In this document: piece by piece, positions 8,410 to 17,315 of the stretch | How the letters are laid out: each line of letters starts with the position of its first letter | Position numbering within the stretch: the first letter of the stretch is position 1 | DNA from: Bacteroides sp. | Lineage (GTDB): Bacteria > Bacteroidota > Bacteroidia > Bacteroidales > Muribaculaceae | Length of the DNA: 46,084 nt | Direction: 5' to 3' | NCBI GenBank assembly: GCA_023665145.1 | Contig: JAMPEM010000016.1 | Location: 1-46,084, forward strand | The notes under the pieces: generated by a model | Told to the model about the DNA's origin: nothing | What the model saw: only the letters and a program-made list of their open reading frames with translations | The model's database searches: none | Made by a program: the position numbers and the translations under genes

Positions 8410-9510
8410 ATGAAAAATATAGCCATTTTTGCTTCGGGCAGTGGCACGAATGCTGAGAATATTGCAAAGATATTCAATGAAGGGAGTAGGCTGCATGTAG
8501 CTGTCGTTCTTACCAACCGTCGTAATGCCGGAGTAATCTCGAGAATGGAGTCGCTTGGCGTTCCGGTTGAGTATGTTCCCAACTCTGTATGGGATAACGA
8601 GCCGGAAAAGGTTGTAGAACTCCTTGACACTTACAAAACGGACATAGTGGTTCTTGCCGGATTTATGCATTATGTTGCGCCTCAGATAATTGACGCCTTC
8701 AGAGGACGTATAGTCAATATACACCCCTCATTACTTCCCGCATATGGAGGAAAAGGGATGTTTGGTCATTATGTGCATGAAGCTGTAATCGCCGCCGGTG
8801 AGAAGGAAAGTGGTGTGACTGTTCACCTTGTCACAGAGGAAATGGATGCCGGAGATATTATTCTCCAACAATCTGTAGAGATTACATCCGAGGACACTCC
8901 CGAGACACTCGAAGCAAAGATTCATCCGGTGGAATATTCACTTTACCCCCGTGCAATTGTCAAACTGCTTGAGAGAATGGAGACAGGTGAATCCGGCAAT
9001 GGGTATTTAGGTCATAATCCGGCTGAAATATCGACTGACAATAGTGAAGCCGTCAAGCCGGAAAAAGACTTGCCCCATTCATGGGCGGAGGCTCTCGGTG
9101 TTCCTCTACCTCAGAACGTTACTTTGCCACCCCTACCCTCTCAGAGTCAGACTGAAAGTCCGCAACAAGTGCCCAATCAGACTCATGCAGGAAGCCAAAA
9201 TATTTCTGCTGACCAACAGACGGCTCAACAGCAAGCAAATGCCGCATCACCACTCAATGCGATGCATCCGGATCATCCGATGCCCCGCACTTACCTTGTA
9301 TGGGCAGTTGTAGCCACACTTTTGTGTTGTCTCCCGGCCGGAATTGTGGCAATAATATATGCTTCGCAAGTGAGCAACAAATATTATTCCGGTGATTTCG
9401 AAGGTGCTGAAAGGGCTTCTCAAAAGGCTCAAATATGGATTATTGCATCCATTGTGCTCGGAGTAATCTTCACGGTGCTATATTTGCCGCTTTCTTTGAT
9501 GAGTATGTAA
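8410..9510 (+). CDS. purN: Phosphoribosylglycinamide formyltransferase fused to a CD225/dispanin-like membrane domain
   Basis: Residues 1-190 are a complete GAR transformylase, which transfers the formyl group of 10-formyl-THF to GAR in purine synthesis. It has the phosphate loop ASGSGTN, the catalytic N103 and H105 in NIHPSLLP, and D146 in MDAGDI. A Gln/Pro-rich linker of about 100 residues follows. The last 75 residues hold two hydrophobic helices (about 297-318 and 341-362) around a loop with ASQVSNKYYSGDFEGAERAS, the pattern of CD225 (interferon-induced transmembrane-like) proteins. E. coli PurN is 212 residues and soluble, so this fusion would tether the enzyme to the membrane. The frame is continuous through the junction. 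A free CD225 protein often stands beside DUF2752 in Bacteroidota (from memory), and DUF2752 is indeed the next gene here. Confidence 0.88.
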   Translation: MKNIAIFASGSGTNAENIAKIFNEGSRLHVAVVLTNRRNAGVISRMESLGVPVEYVPNSVWDNEPEKVVELLDTYKTDIVVLAGFMHYVAPQIIDAFRGRIVNIHPSLLPAYGGKGMFGHYVHEAVIAAGEKESGVTVHLVTEEMDAGDIILQQSVEITSEDTPETLEAKIHPVEYSLYPRAIVKLLERMETGESGNGYLGHNPAEISTDNSEAVKPEKDLPHSWAEALGVPLPQNVTLPPLPSQSQTESPQQVPNQTHAGSQNISADQQTAQQQANAASPLNAMHPDHPMPRTYLVWAVVATLLCCLPAGIVAIIYASQVSNKYYSGDFEGAERASQKAQIWIIASIVLGVIFTVLYLPLSLMSM

Positions 9511-9522
9511 CAAACATTTTGT

Positions 9523-9906
9523 ATGCCATCAGCGCGACTTAAATCACGTTGGCTTATATATGTTTGTGTCATTGCGGCCATAATAACCTTATATTTGGTG
9601 GTGGATCCGGTCGAGGTATCATGGATGCCTCAGTGCCTTTTTTACAAGTTTACGGGATGGCGATGTGCCGGATGCGGTGCGCAACGACTTCTGCATGCAC
9701 TCTTGTCAGGAAATATCGCAGATGCATTTCATTACAATGCTTTTCTCTTCTGTGTGTTGCCGGTCATAATATTTCTGTTATGGCTTGAGACAGTAAGGAA
9801 ATCACGGCCAAACCTTTATATGCGGGTATATTCACCGACCGTATGTTATCTCACCATAGGAATTATCATCCTATGGACAATAGTCAGGAATTTAGCCGAT
9901 ATTTAA
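9523..9906 (+). CDS. DUF2752 small membrane protein
   Basis: This is a 127-residue integral membrane protein with three predicted helices. The DUF2752 signature is a cysteine motif after the first helix, here WRCAGCGAQRLLHALLSGNIADAFHYN. The family has no established function and is common beside CD225/TM2-type proteins. It starts 12 bases after purN-CD225 and is probably co-transcribed and functionally linked to the CD225 part. Confidence 0.85.
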   Translation: MPSARLKSRWLIYVCVIAAIITLYLVVDPVEVSWMPQCLFYKFTGWRCAGCGAQRLLHALLSGNIADAFHYNAFLFCVLPVIIFLLWLETVRKSRPNLYMRVYSPTVCYLTIGIIILWTIVRNLADI

Positions 9907-9935
9907 AAGGTCGTTTAAGAGGTTGTCTAATAATT

Positions 9936-10093
9936 CAAGTTTCTCAAGTTGCAGGGCAACTTGAGAAACTTGTGGTTTATGGTTTATGGAACGCCATCGA
10001 GTTAAAATTAATATTAATTTTTCGATAATTCTCTAATGTCCAAACCTCAAACTCCTAACTTTTCACAAGTTAAAGCTTGCGAAAGTTGAGTTC
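9936..10093 (+). repeat. Dispersed intergenic repeat, copy 1
   Basis: This is the most complete copy and defines the order of parts. A 17-bp perfect hairpin (9936-9952 with 9956-9972) comes first. Two TTTATGG heptamers (9976-9989) follow, then a core starting GGAACGCC and containing GAGTTAAAATTAATATTAAT and CGATAATTCTCTAATG. An imperfect hairpin with CAAGTTAAAGCTTGCGAAAG ends it (about 10057-10093). It fills the gap between convergent genes. Related copies lie at 27748, 33293, 35355 and 43025. Confidence 0.85.
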
Positions 10094-10140
10094 TAAAATT
10101 GTTAAATGGATTATTATCAGTTTTTAACAATTTTATTCAA

Positions 10141-11073
10141 TCAATAATACTTGCTTGTATCGTATGCCGGTGCGGCTGCGTCAGGTGCCACGTCCGTCTG
10201 AGTCTTGTTATAAGAGGGATCAAGTTGAGCCGGTGTGGAGTCTACTTTTGGAGTAGTTGAAACCGTTTGGCTCTGTTCTGTAGCCGGTAGAGAGGATTTT
10301 TCTGCTATGGTATCAACAGTAGTAAACAATTCCTCTTCGTTGACTGAATCCACAATAGAGCTGTCGTAAATCTCCGCATTTGAACCGTAATATCCTAACA
10401 TGCCCGATGCGAGGCACATTCCGAAAATAAGCATACAGATACATAGGAGACCAAGTATCGAGTCCACACCGGTAAAAATAACCGGACGAACAGGATGTCT
10501 TCTTTTCTCGGGTTGAAGCCACAAAATGGCAAGTACAATCCAACCGAGCACCGGGATAAGTGCAACGAGATTCCAGGACGGCTGCATTCCGGCATCGTTC
10601 AAACGCCTTGTTGAGAGCCCGAAGAATGGGACAAAGAGGATTGCAGCCCACAAGATACCCACACTCCACCAGATAATGGTCTGTGCCAATGGAATCAGAA
10701 ACCAGTTAATGGCAAACACCAGACCGATGATACCTAAAGATATGATGGTGCAAGCAAGAATCGAGAGCCAAAAATCACGGCGTGAAAGATACCCGCTGTA
10801 TTTTGAATAATTTGAGAAGAAAGAACGTATGAAATATGTTTCGAAGAATCCGGCATTCTCTCTATTGGCTTCCCCGGAAGAATTCCCTTCGGGGAGAGAG
10901 TATTCGTAAGGATTTACTCCCTGACATGTCGGTTCATCATTGTTTGAGTTGCGATTATCTTCTGAAGCGGAATAGTAATTGCGTTGTTGTGAAGGGACGA
11001 CCCATTCACCGCAATGTCGGCATTTTTGAGCTCCGGGAGCAAGTTCACCGCCGCAATATGGACATTTATTCAT
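10141..11073 (-). CDS. Zinc-ribbon DUF805 membrane protein
   Basis: This is a 310-residue protein. Residues 1-25 form a zinc ribbon with two CxxC pairs (CPYCGG and CRHCGE). A polar linker leads to a DUF805 domain at about 80-230, with several helices and the family motif TRRLNDAGMQPSW. The C-terminal 80 residues are polar, Ser/Thr/Asp-rich and low in complexity. DUF805 proteins have no established function. It starts 55 bases after the coiled-coil gene and has no recognisable promoter of its own, so the two are probably co-transcribed. Confidence 0.85.
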   Translation of the reverse strand: MNKCPYCGGELAPGAQKCRHCGEWVVPSQQRNYYSASEDNRNSNNDEPTCQGVNPYEYSLPEGNSSGEANRENAGFFETYFIRSFFSNYSKYSGYLSRRDFWLSILACTIISLGIIGLVFAINWFLIPLAQTIIWWSVGILWAAILFVPFFGLSTRRLNDAGMQPSWNLVALIPVLGWIVLAILWLQPEKRRHPVRPVIFTGVDSILGLLCICMLIFGMCLASGMLGYYGSNAEIYDSSIVDSVNEEELFTTVDTIAEKSSLPATEQSQTVSTTPKVDSTPAQLDPSYNKTQTDVAPDAAAPAYDTSKYY

Positions 11074-11128
11074 AATTTCAGGCTATTAGAGTTTGTGAGG
11101 TGACACAATTCTTCGATTCCTAAAGCTG

Positions 11129-12070
11129 CTACTTTTCGAGCGTAAATGATTTTGAACCGAGTCGGTATCCATCGCAGAATACTTCTACTCGATAGTCTCC
11201 GGCTGTCAATGTGGTGGTCACCGGGACATATATGCTTACAGGGACTTCGTCGTTTGCGTATTCTATCTGCCGGGATGCTGAGGCCGCGACATTAGAGCCG
11301 TCATAGTTGAACGAAGCACCTCCGCCAAGCAATGTACCTTCCGGTGTGAGGACTCTGACATAAATGGTTTTCATTCCGGCAGAGGCTGTATTATTAGGTG
11401 ACACACTGAATGACACTCCGAATTTAGCAGCCTTGTTCACCTTCTTCTCCGGTTTGTCCTTACGGTTATAGGCACGGAGTGTAAGGGCTGTTATATTAAG
11501 TTTCTTTGCCAGTTTGACAGTTTGAGAAAGTCGCTCGTTACTTGCCTGTGCCGCTGAAGCTTGAGATGCTGCTTCGGTGTAACGTTCGTTTGCTTGGGCA
11601 AGTTCATTGCGCAATCCTTCATTCTCTTCACCAAGTCGCTTGATTTCTTCGAGATAGTGCTTCACAATACCTTTAAGCGTACCGATTTCAGCCTCAAGTT
11701 CTCTTATGCGGGCCTGACTGCGAGCATTATCTCGCTTATTGTTTTTCTTTTCGCGCTCAAGCTCATCGAGCAGCTGTTGCACCTTGGCCCTACTCTGATT
11801 ATATTGTTGAACAAGCGAATCGTTCTTGAGATAAACCTGTTGTCCTTCATACTGAGAAAACTCAGCGTTAAGTTGGTCGAACTCATTGGTAAGAACGAGT
11901 TGATCGTTGGCAAGTTTGAGGGAATCCTGAGTCATTTCAAGAGCACGGATTTTGTCATCATCAGATGAATTTCCTTTACCGTCTCTTACTATCAGAAATA
12001 TCATTAAACCGATCAGGAGGGCTACAACTACACTTCCTCCTATTATGATGATTTTTTGATTTTTATTCAT
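11129..12070 (-). CDS. Membrane-anchored coiled-coil protein, conserved in Bacteroidales
   Basis: A single N-terminal helix (IIIIGGSVVVALLIGLMIFLIV, about 8-29) is followed by a long predicted coiled coil (about 40-195, rich in Glu, Gln, Arg and Leu heptads). The C-terminal beta-rich domain of about 110 residues includes TALTLRAYNRKDKPEKK and a GTLLGGG loop. Topology suggests an inner-membrane anchor with the rest in the periplasm. I know similar Bacteroidales proteins only as hypothetical, and the coiled coil can attract misleading names such as chromosome partitioning protein. The -7 box lies five bases before the ATG, so the mRNA is probably leaderless. Confidence 0.8.
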   Translation of the reverse strand: MNKNQKIIIIGGSVVVALLIGLMIFLIVRDGKGNSSDDDKIRALEMTQDSLKLANDQLVLTNEFDQLNAEFSQYEGQQVYLKNDSLVQQYNQSRAKVQQLLDELEREKKNNKRDNARSQARIRELEAEIGTLKGIVKHYLEEIKRLGEENEGLRNELAQANERYTEAASQASAAQASNERLSQTVKLAKKLNITALTLRAYNRKDKPEKKVNKAAKFGVSFSVSPNNTASAGMKTIYVRVLTPEGTLLGGGASFNYDGSNVAASASRQIEYANDEVPVSIYVPVTTTLTAGDYRVEVFCDGYRLGSKSFTLEK

Positions 12071-12075
12071 GGGCG

Positions 12076-12083
12076 CAAAATTA
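12076..12083 (-). promoter_or_regulatory. -7 box of the coiled-coil gene, leaderless
   Basis: A perfect TAATTTTG on the minus strand ends five bases before the ATG at 12070. No good TTTG is seen 19-21 bp upstream, so the -33 element is weak. Transcription should start at or very near the ATG. Confidence 0.55.
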
Positions 12084-12151
12084 ATTAAAAAAATCCGATA
12101 CCGAAAATTATCACAAACCTTTTTTGCAGAGCATGAAGAATCTTGCCGGTA

Positions 12152-14911
12152 TCAATGAGCGTCTAGCCAGTTGTCGGCCACGCCACAGGAAGCGGTCAGT
12201 CTCACATCTCCGGTATATGCCTTTTCCATAAGAGTAGTGACAAGTTCCTGCATATCTGAAAGTTCTTCGGGGACTACATCGAAATTCAATTCATCGTGTA
12301 CCTGCATTATCATCTTTGACTTCAACCCTCTGCGATGCATCTCATGCGAGATGTCCACCATCGCTTTCTTGATGATATCAGCGGCAGAACCTTGTATGGG
12401 AGCATTGATGGCGTTTCGTTCTGCATATCCTCTTACCACCGGATTCTTGCTGTTAATGTCGGGAAGGCGTCTTTTCCTTCCCATACGGGTGACAACATAC
12501 CCTTGTTCACGAGCTTTTTCCACAGATGCGTTCATATACTGATGCACTGTTGGGAATGTGGCGAAATAATTATCTATCAATCCTTTTGCTTCTGAACGAG
12601 ATACTCCGAGGCGTGTACTGAGGCCAAAAGCAGATATGCCGTATAGGATGCCGAAATTAGCCGTTTTGGCAGCTCGTCGCTCTGAAGATGTCACATCCTC
12701 GAGCGACTTATGATAAATCTTGGCCGCTGTAATGGCGTGAATGTCTTTATCATGCTTGAAGGCGTCCAACATTGTCTCGTCATGAGCGAAATCTGCCACA
12801 AGGCGAAGTTCAATCTGAGAATAGTCGGCCGACAGGAAGAGATGTCCTTTATCCGGAATAAAGGCACGTCTAATCTCTCGTCCCACATCATCGCGCACCG
12901 GAATATTCTGCAGATTGGGATTGGAAGATGAGATTCTGCCGGTAGCGGTGACGGTCTGGTTATACAGTGTATGGATTTTTCCGGTAGCAGGATTGATTGT
13001 AGCCGGAAGGGCTGTAAGATAGGTAGTGAGCAGTTTTTTTAGTTTGCGGTATTCCAATATAAGCGACACCACCGGATGCTTTCCGGACACCTTCTCAAGC
13101 ACCTCTTCAGAAGTCGAATATTGACCCGTCTTTGTTTTCTTGGGTTTTGGTTCAAGGCCGAGCCTGTCAAACAATACTTCACCCACTTTAGCCGGAGATG
13201 AGATATTGAACTCCATTCCTGTGAGAGTGAAAATTTGGTTCTCTATCCCGCTAAGTTTCTCGCTCATAGCGTTGGCAGCAGCATTTAGAGCATCCACATC
13301 TATCCTGACACCGGCCAACTCCATCTCTGCCAGAACCCGAATGAGAGGTAGTTCAATATCTTTCAATAATTCAAGTAAATTCTCTGCTTCCAACTGTTTC
13401 TCAAGAGGCTCCAAGAGACGAAGAGCGGCATTAGCCATTGTGCAGGCATATCTACCTGCGTCCTTGTCACTGAGCTGCTTCAATGATGCACTTTTCCTTT
13501 TGGAGTCTGCCTCAGGAGGTGAAGGGGGAAGTGTGCAACCCAAATATGTTGAAGTCAAATCCCCTATATCGTGACGATGCTCCGGCTGAAGAAGATAGTG
13601 CGCCAGAGGAATGTCGTAATAATTTGTAAAGGGATCAAGACCATCTTCGCGCAAAATCGCACTTTGTACGAAAACTTTTTTGGCATCCACACATATTTTT
13701 CGTATATCCCTCCGGGCGAAAATGTCCAGTAAAGCTGCTGTGCCTTCTTTGCAGACAGCCGGCAAATACCATCCTTTTTTTCTTGAGGCAACAGCAGTGC
13801 CGATATAAACTGCCGACACATCATCTCCCCCCTCAGCAAGCATCATTACGCCGCAATCCTTCTCAGTCAAAAGGACTTTTACCATCTCTTCAACTTGATC
13901 CGATGTTGTCACTACTGTACAATCCACATTGCTTATCTCTGAGCAATCAGTTGCGGCAGACATCTGTTCCGAGTCAAGGGAATCAAACAAGGATGGTTGG
14001 GAGGGGGAATCGGATTGGCCGGATTTCTCACCTGCAAGACGTTTTTTCACTCTCTCGGTCAATGTCCTGAACTCCATCTCCTTAAAGATTGCAAACAACT
14101 TATCGACATCCGGCTGATGCTTCACAAGGTCGTTGGGAGAAACCTCCAGAGGCACATCGGTGCAGATAGTCGCAAGATGTTTTGAGAAGAGAATCTGCTC
14201 AGCGTTCTCTTCTACTTTTTTCTTTAGAGCACCTTTGAGAGAAGCGGTATTGGCGATTAGATTTTCCACCGAGCCATACTCATCAATAAGCTTTACGGCT
14301 GTCTTCTCTCCCACGCCGGGACAACCGGGAATATTATCAATTTTATCACCCATCAGAGCAAGCAAATCTATGACTTGCCGGGTGTTTTGGATTCCATACC
14401 GTTCGCAAACTTCTTTCTCACCGCGCAGCTCGAAATCCCGACCGCGATAAGAGGGCTTATATTGTAATACATTAGGACTTACAAGCTGGCCAAAATCCTT
14501 GTCGGGCGTCATCATATAAACGGTAAACCCTTCCTCTGCCGCTTTATGAGCCATGGTGCCTATTACATCGTCAGCTTCATATCCCGCCTCCTCGATTATA
14601 GGGATGCGATAAGCTTTTATAATCTCCTTAATAACAGGAATAGAAAGCTTTATATCTTCCGGAGTAGCTTCACGCTCCCCCTTATATTGCTCATACTCCT
14701 CGTGCCGGAAAGTAGGTCCGGGAGGGTCAAAACACACTGCAATATGAGTAGGATTCTCGCTACGAAGCAATTCCTCAAGCGTATTGACAAAACCGAATAT
14801 CGCTGAAGTATTGAACCCGTCACGTGTTTGGCGAGGCATCTTGATTAACGCATAATACGCTCTAAAAATCAGAGCATAAGCATCCAGGAGAAATAGTCGT
14901 TTCTCTTCCAT
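12152..14911 (-). CDS. polA: DNA polymerase I with a degenerate 3'-5' exonuclease domain
   Basis: This is a 919-residue family A polymerase for Okazaki fragment processing and repair. The 5' nuclease domain (1-290) shows FDPPGPTFRHE, EADDVIGT, TPDKDFGQL and the GDKIDNIPGCPGVG helix-hairpin-helix. The polymerase domain (about 520-919) has motif A ADYSQIELR, motif B RRAAKTANFGILYG and motif C QVHDELNFDV, all intact. The middle domain (about 350-500) lacks the proofreading residues: Exo I DxE is replaced around 356-361 (VMMLAEG), Exo II loses its Asn and Asp (KICVDAKKV), and Exo III YxxxD reads YACTM. It should polymerise but not proofread. It diverges from the polyprenyl synthase gene. Confidence 0.95.
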   Translation of the reverse strand: MEEKRLFLLDAYALIFRAYYALIKMPRQTRDGFNTSAIFGFVNTLEELLRSENPTHIAVCFDPPGPTFRHEEYEQYKGEREATPEDIKLSIPVIKEIIKAYRIPIIEEAGYEADDVIGTMAHKAAEEGFTVYMMTPDKDFGQLVSPNVLQYKPSYRGRDFELRGEKEVCERYGIQNTRQVIDLLALMGDKIDNIPGCPGVGEKTAVKLIDEYGSVENLIANTASLKGALKKKVEENAEQILFSKHLATICTDVPLEVSPNDLVKHQPDVDKLFAIFKEMEFRTLTERVKKRLAGEKSGQSDSPSQPSLFDSLDSEQMSAATDCSEISNVDCTVVTTSDQVEEMVKVLLTEKDCGVMMLAEGGDDVSAVYIGTAVASRKKGWYLPAVCKEGTAALLDIFARRDIRKICVDAKKVFVQSAILREDGLDPFTNYYDIPLAHYLLQPEHRHDIGDLTSTYLGCTLPPSPPEADSKRKSASLKQLSDKDAGRYACTMANAALRLLEPLEKQLEAENLLELLKDIELPLIRVLAEMELAGVRIDVDALNAAANAMSEKLSGIENQIFTLTGMEFNISSPAKVGEVLFDRLGLEPKPKKTKTGQYSTSEEVLEKVSGKHPVVSLILEYRKLKKLLTTYLTALPATINPATGKIHTLYNQTVTATGRISSSNPNLQNIPVRDDVGREIRRAFIPDKGHLFLSADYSQIELRLVADFAHDETMLDAFKHDKDIHAITAAKIYHKSLEDVTSSERRAAKTANFGILYGISAFGLSTRLGVSRSEAKGLIDNYFATFPTVHQYMNASVEKAREQGYVVTRMGRKRRLPDINSKNPVVRGYAERNAINAPIQGSAADIIKKAMVDISHEMHRRGLKSKMIMQVHDELNFDVVPEELSDMQELVTTLMEKAYTGDVRLTASCGVADNWLDAH

Positions 14912-14980
14912 TTTCGAATTATTTTCCGCTAAAGTAGCAATTTTTCTCCATATTGTAGCTATAATGACGTCTTTTTTTTG

Positions 14981-14988
14981 TAATTTTG
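14981..14988 (+). promoter_or_regulatory. Possible -7 box upstream of the polyprenyl synthase gene
   Basis: A perfect TAATTTTG lies 37 bases before the ATG at 15026, with a second weaker TTATTTTG at 14992-14999. No TTTG is found at the ideal distance upstream; the nearest TTG (14953-14955) is 25 bp away. Confidence 0.4.
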
Positions 14989-15025
14989 TACTTATTTTGT
15001 TGATGACAATCTCAAAAACCTGTTT

Positions 15026-16000
15026 ATGAAGAATCTTGACGCCATCCTTCTACGGCACAACCCCGAGCTTACGGAAATGAATCAAATCATTACCGAAGCT
15101 CTGCACACACAAAATGAAATGATGGATCGTGTGGTGTCGACATATCTTCTTACTAAAGGGAAGCAGATTCGCCCGATAATGGTGATTCTGGCCGCAAAAT
15201 TCTTCAACGGTTGCAACGCTCATACTCTCCATGCCGGAGCCGCCCTCGAGATGCTGCACAATGCCTCATTGATACATGACGACGTGGTGGACGACTCCTC
15301 CTTGCGTCGTGGTAAACCGACCATCAATTTCACTTGGGGGAATCATGTGGCAGTCCTTGTCGGTGACTTTTTCGTATCCAACGCATTGGCTGCTGCCATA
15401 CGGACGGATAACATATCCATCATTCAAGCTGTATCCGACCTTGGGAAGGAATTGTCGCTCGGTGAAATCGATCAAATATGCAACGTTCGTGAAAATCGCC
15501 TCGACGAAGAGAGTTATATGGGAATGATACGCCAAAAAACAGCTTCCCTTTTCCGCAATTGCGTCAGAACCGGCGCTCAAACAGCCGGTGCATCCGACCA
15601 TGAGTCTGAACCTTTGGTGCAATTCGCCGAGCTTCTCGGACTCTGCTTCCAAATCAAAGACGACATTTTCGATTATTTCGACGACCCTCGTATCGGCAAA
15701 CCTACCGGCAACGACCTGCGCGAAGGAAAAGTCACCCTTCCTCTGCTCTTTGCTCTACGAAACGCTCCGGAAAAGGAGTCGACTCCGGCTCGGCAAATGC
15801 TTGCTGAAGGGAATCTTAACGATGAACAGATTCAACAACTTATCCGGTTTGCCATCTCCCACGGAGGTGTGGATTACGCTTTCGAGACAATGAGAAAAAT
15901 GCAGCATAAAGCCTGCGGATTGCTCGAGGCATATCCCGATTCCGAATGGAAAACATCTTTTATCGAAATCTTCGATTATATCATCAGCCGTTCGAATTAA
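15026..16000 (+). CDS. ispB: Long-chain polyprenyl diphosphate synthase
   Basis: This 324-residue trans-prenyltransferase extends farnesyl diphosphate with isopentenyl diphosphate units to make the side chain of menaquinone (octaprenyl or similar). KGKQIRP binds isopentenyl diphosphate. The first aspartate-rich motif is LIHDDVVDDSSLRRG and the second is QIKDDIFDYFDD, followed by GKPTGNDLREGKVTLPLL. Both motifs are intact. The chain length cannot be fixed from sequence alone. It heads a plus-strand cluster with rnhB, a HAD hydrolase and ribF, spaced 11-35 bases apart. Confidence 0.92.
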   Translation: MKNLDAILLRHNPELTEMNQIITEALHTQNEMMDRVVSTYLLTKGKQIRPIMVILAAKFFNGCNAHTLHAGAALEMLHNASLIHDDVVDDSSLRRGKPTINFTWGNHVAVLVGDFFVSNALAAAIRTDNISIIQAVSDLGKELSLGEIDQICNVRENRLDEESYMGMIRQKTASLFRNCVRTGAQTAGASDHESEPLVQFAELLGLCFQIKDDIFDYFDDPRIGKPTGNDLREGKVTLPLLFALRNAPEKESTPARQMLAEGNLNDEQIQQLIRFAISHGGVDYAFETMRKMQHKACGLLEAYPDSEWKTSFIEIFDYIISRSN

Positions 16001-16011
16001 AGAACATCTTA

Positions 16012-16629
16012 ATGAAAAACACCGACCAACTCCTTCAATATATGCTCCCCGGCATCCCCGAAGCCGGGTGCGATGAAGCCGGAAGAGGTTGTTTGGCCGG
16101 CCCGGTGGCTTGCGCAGCTGTCATCCTCCCTCCCGACTTCGTCTGTCCTCAAATCAATGACAGCAAAAAACTCACCGAAAAACGTCGTGCCATGCTTCGC
16201 CCCATTATCGAACAAAATGCTTTCGCATGGTCGGTAGTTTTTGTATCACCCGAAGAAATTGACAAAATCAATATCCTGAACGCATCTATCATCGGAATGC
16301 ACCGTGCCCTCGACAATCTCGCAATCCGCCCCGAACACATCATCGTCGACGGCAATAAATTCCGCCCTTACAAAGAGATTCCATATCACACCGTCGTAAA
16401 AGGTGACGGTAAATATCTCGCTATCGCTGCAGCTTCTATTCTGGCTAAAACTCATCGCGATGAACTAATGGAACGCCTCGATAAAGATTTTCCCGCTTAC
16501 GGATGGAAAAAGAATAAAGGGTATCCCACAAAAGAACATCGTCAGGCACTTCTCTCTCTCGGACTTACCAAACACCATCGCCTCAGCTTTGGCCCTTGCA
16601 TCCAACCATCTCTCCCCTTTTTAGATTAA
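16012..16629 (+). CDS. rnhB: Ribonuclease HII
   Basis: This 205-residue enzyme cleaves RNA in RNA-DNA hybrids, including single ribonucleotides in DNA. The signature CDEAGRGCLAGPV near the N terminus supplies the catalytic Asp-Glu pair. VDGNKFRP and AKTHRDELM carry the other acidic residues, and the GYPTKEHR motif follows. The frame is open back to 15946 inside the upstream gene, but I chose the ATG at 16012, 11 bases after that gene's stop, because it gives the normal length and N terminus. Confidence 0.94.
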   Translation: MKNTDQLLQYMLPGIPEAGCDEAGRGCLAGPVACAAVILPPDFVCPQINDSKKLTEKRRAMLRPIIEQNAFAWSVVFVSPEEIDKINILNASIIGMHRALDNLAIRPEHIIVDGNKFRPYKEIPYHTVVKGDGKYLAIAAASILAKTHRDELMERLDKDFPAYGWKKNKGYPTKEHRQALLSLGLTKHHRLSFGPCIQPSLPFLD

Positions 16630-16647
16630 ACAACTTCTTATTCACAA

Positions 16648-17280
16648 ATGCTGAACAAACACGGAATAGAATCAGTAGTATTCGACCTCGGAGGCGTAGT
16701 GATTAACCTGAATCGCGACGCTGCCGTACACCGACTCGAAGAGCTTGGACTCACCACTGCAGGAAAATACCTTGACCTTTATTGTCAGTCAGGACCTTTC
16801 CTTGACCTTGAAACCGGTAAAATCACCGCTGCCCAATTCTATGACCTTATTCGCAACGAAATAAACAACGACGTCACCGATTTACAAATACAACAAGCAT
16901 TCAATGCTTTCCTGACCGACCTCCCCGTCGAACGTCTGCACACTATCTCCAAATTACGCGAGGCAGGATATAAAGTCCTCGCACTCTCTAACACAAACCC
17001 GGTGATGTATCACTCCTGGATAGCAAATGCTTTCGCTCAAGAGGGGAAACGCATCAATGACTATTTCGATGGCGTACTCGCTTCTTTTGAGGAAGGATGT
17101 TGCAAACCTGACCCCAAAATCTTCCATACCCTCATCTCAAGATACAGATTAAACCCCGCTAATACACTTTATCTTGATGACGGACCTGCAAATTGCCGAG
17201 CAGCTGCTCAAACCGGATTGCAAACCATGCACGTCACTGCCGACAAACCGATGACTCTGCTCAATGATTATCTCCTCTAA
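16648..17280 (+). CDS. HAD family hydrolase, YihX-like
   Basis: This 210-residue haloacid-dehalogenase superfamily protein of subfamily IA begins with motif I VVFDLGGVVINL. The second Asp of the usual DxD is Gly, as in the YihX branch. Motif II is LALSNTNP, a Lys lies in CCKPDPKIF, and the acidic motif LYLDDGPANCRAA completes the site. YihX acts on sugar phosphates such as alpha-glucose 1-phosphate, but the substrate here is unknown. It lies 18 bases after rnhB and 35 before ribF, in the same transcription unit. Confidence 0.85.
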   Translation: MLNKHGIESVVFDLGGVVINLNRDAAVHRLEELGLTTAGKYLDLYCQSGPFLDLETGKITAAQFYDLIRNEINNDVTDLQIQQAFNAFLTDLPVERLHTISKLREAGYKVLALSNTNPVMYHSWIANAFAQEGKRINDYFDGVLASFEEGCCKPDPKIFHTLISRYRLNPANTLYLDDGPANCRAAAQTGLQTMHVTADKPMTLLNDYLL

Positions 17281-17315
17281 CGTCCACTCTACGAACACTT
17301 TCCACCCCATATAAT

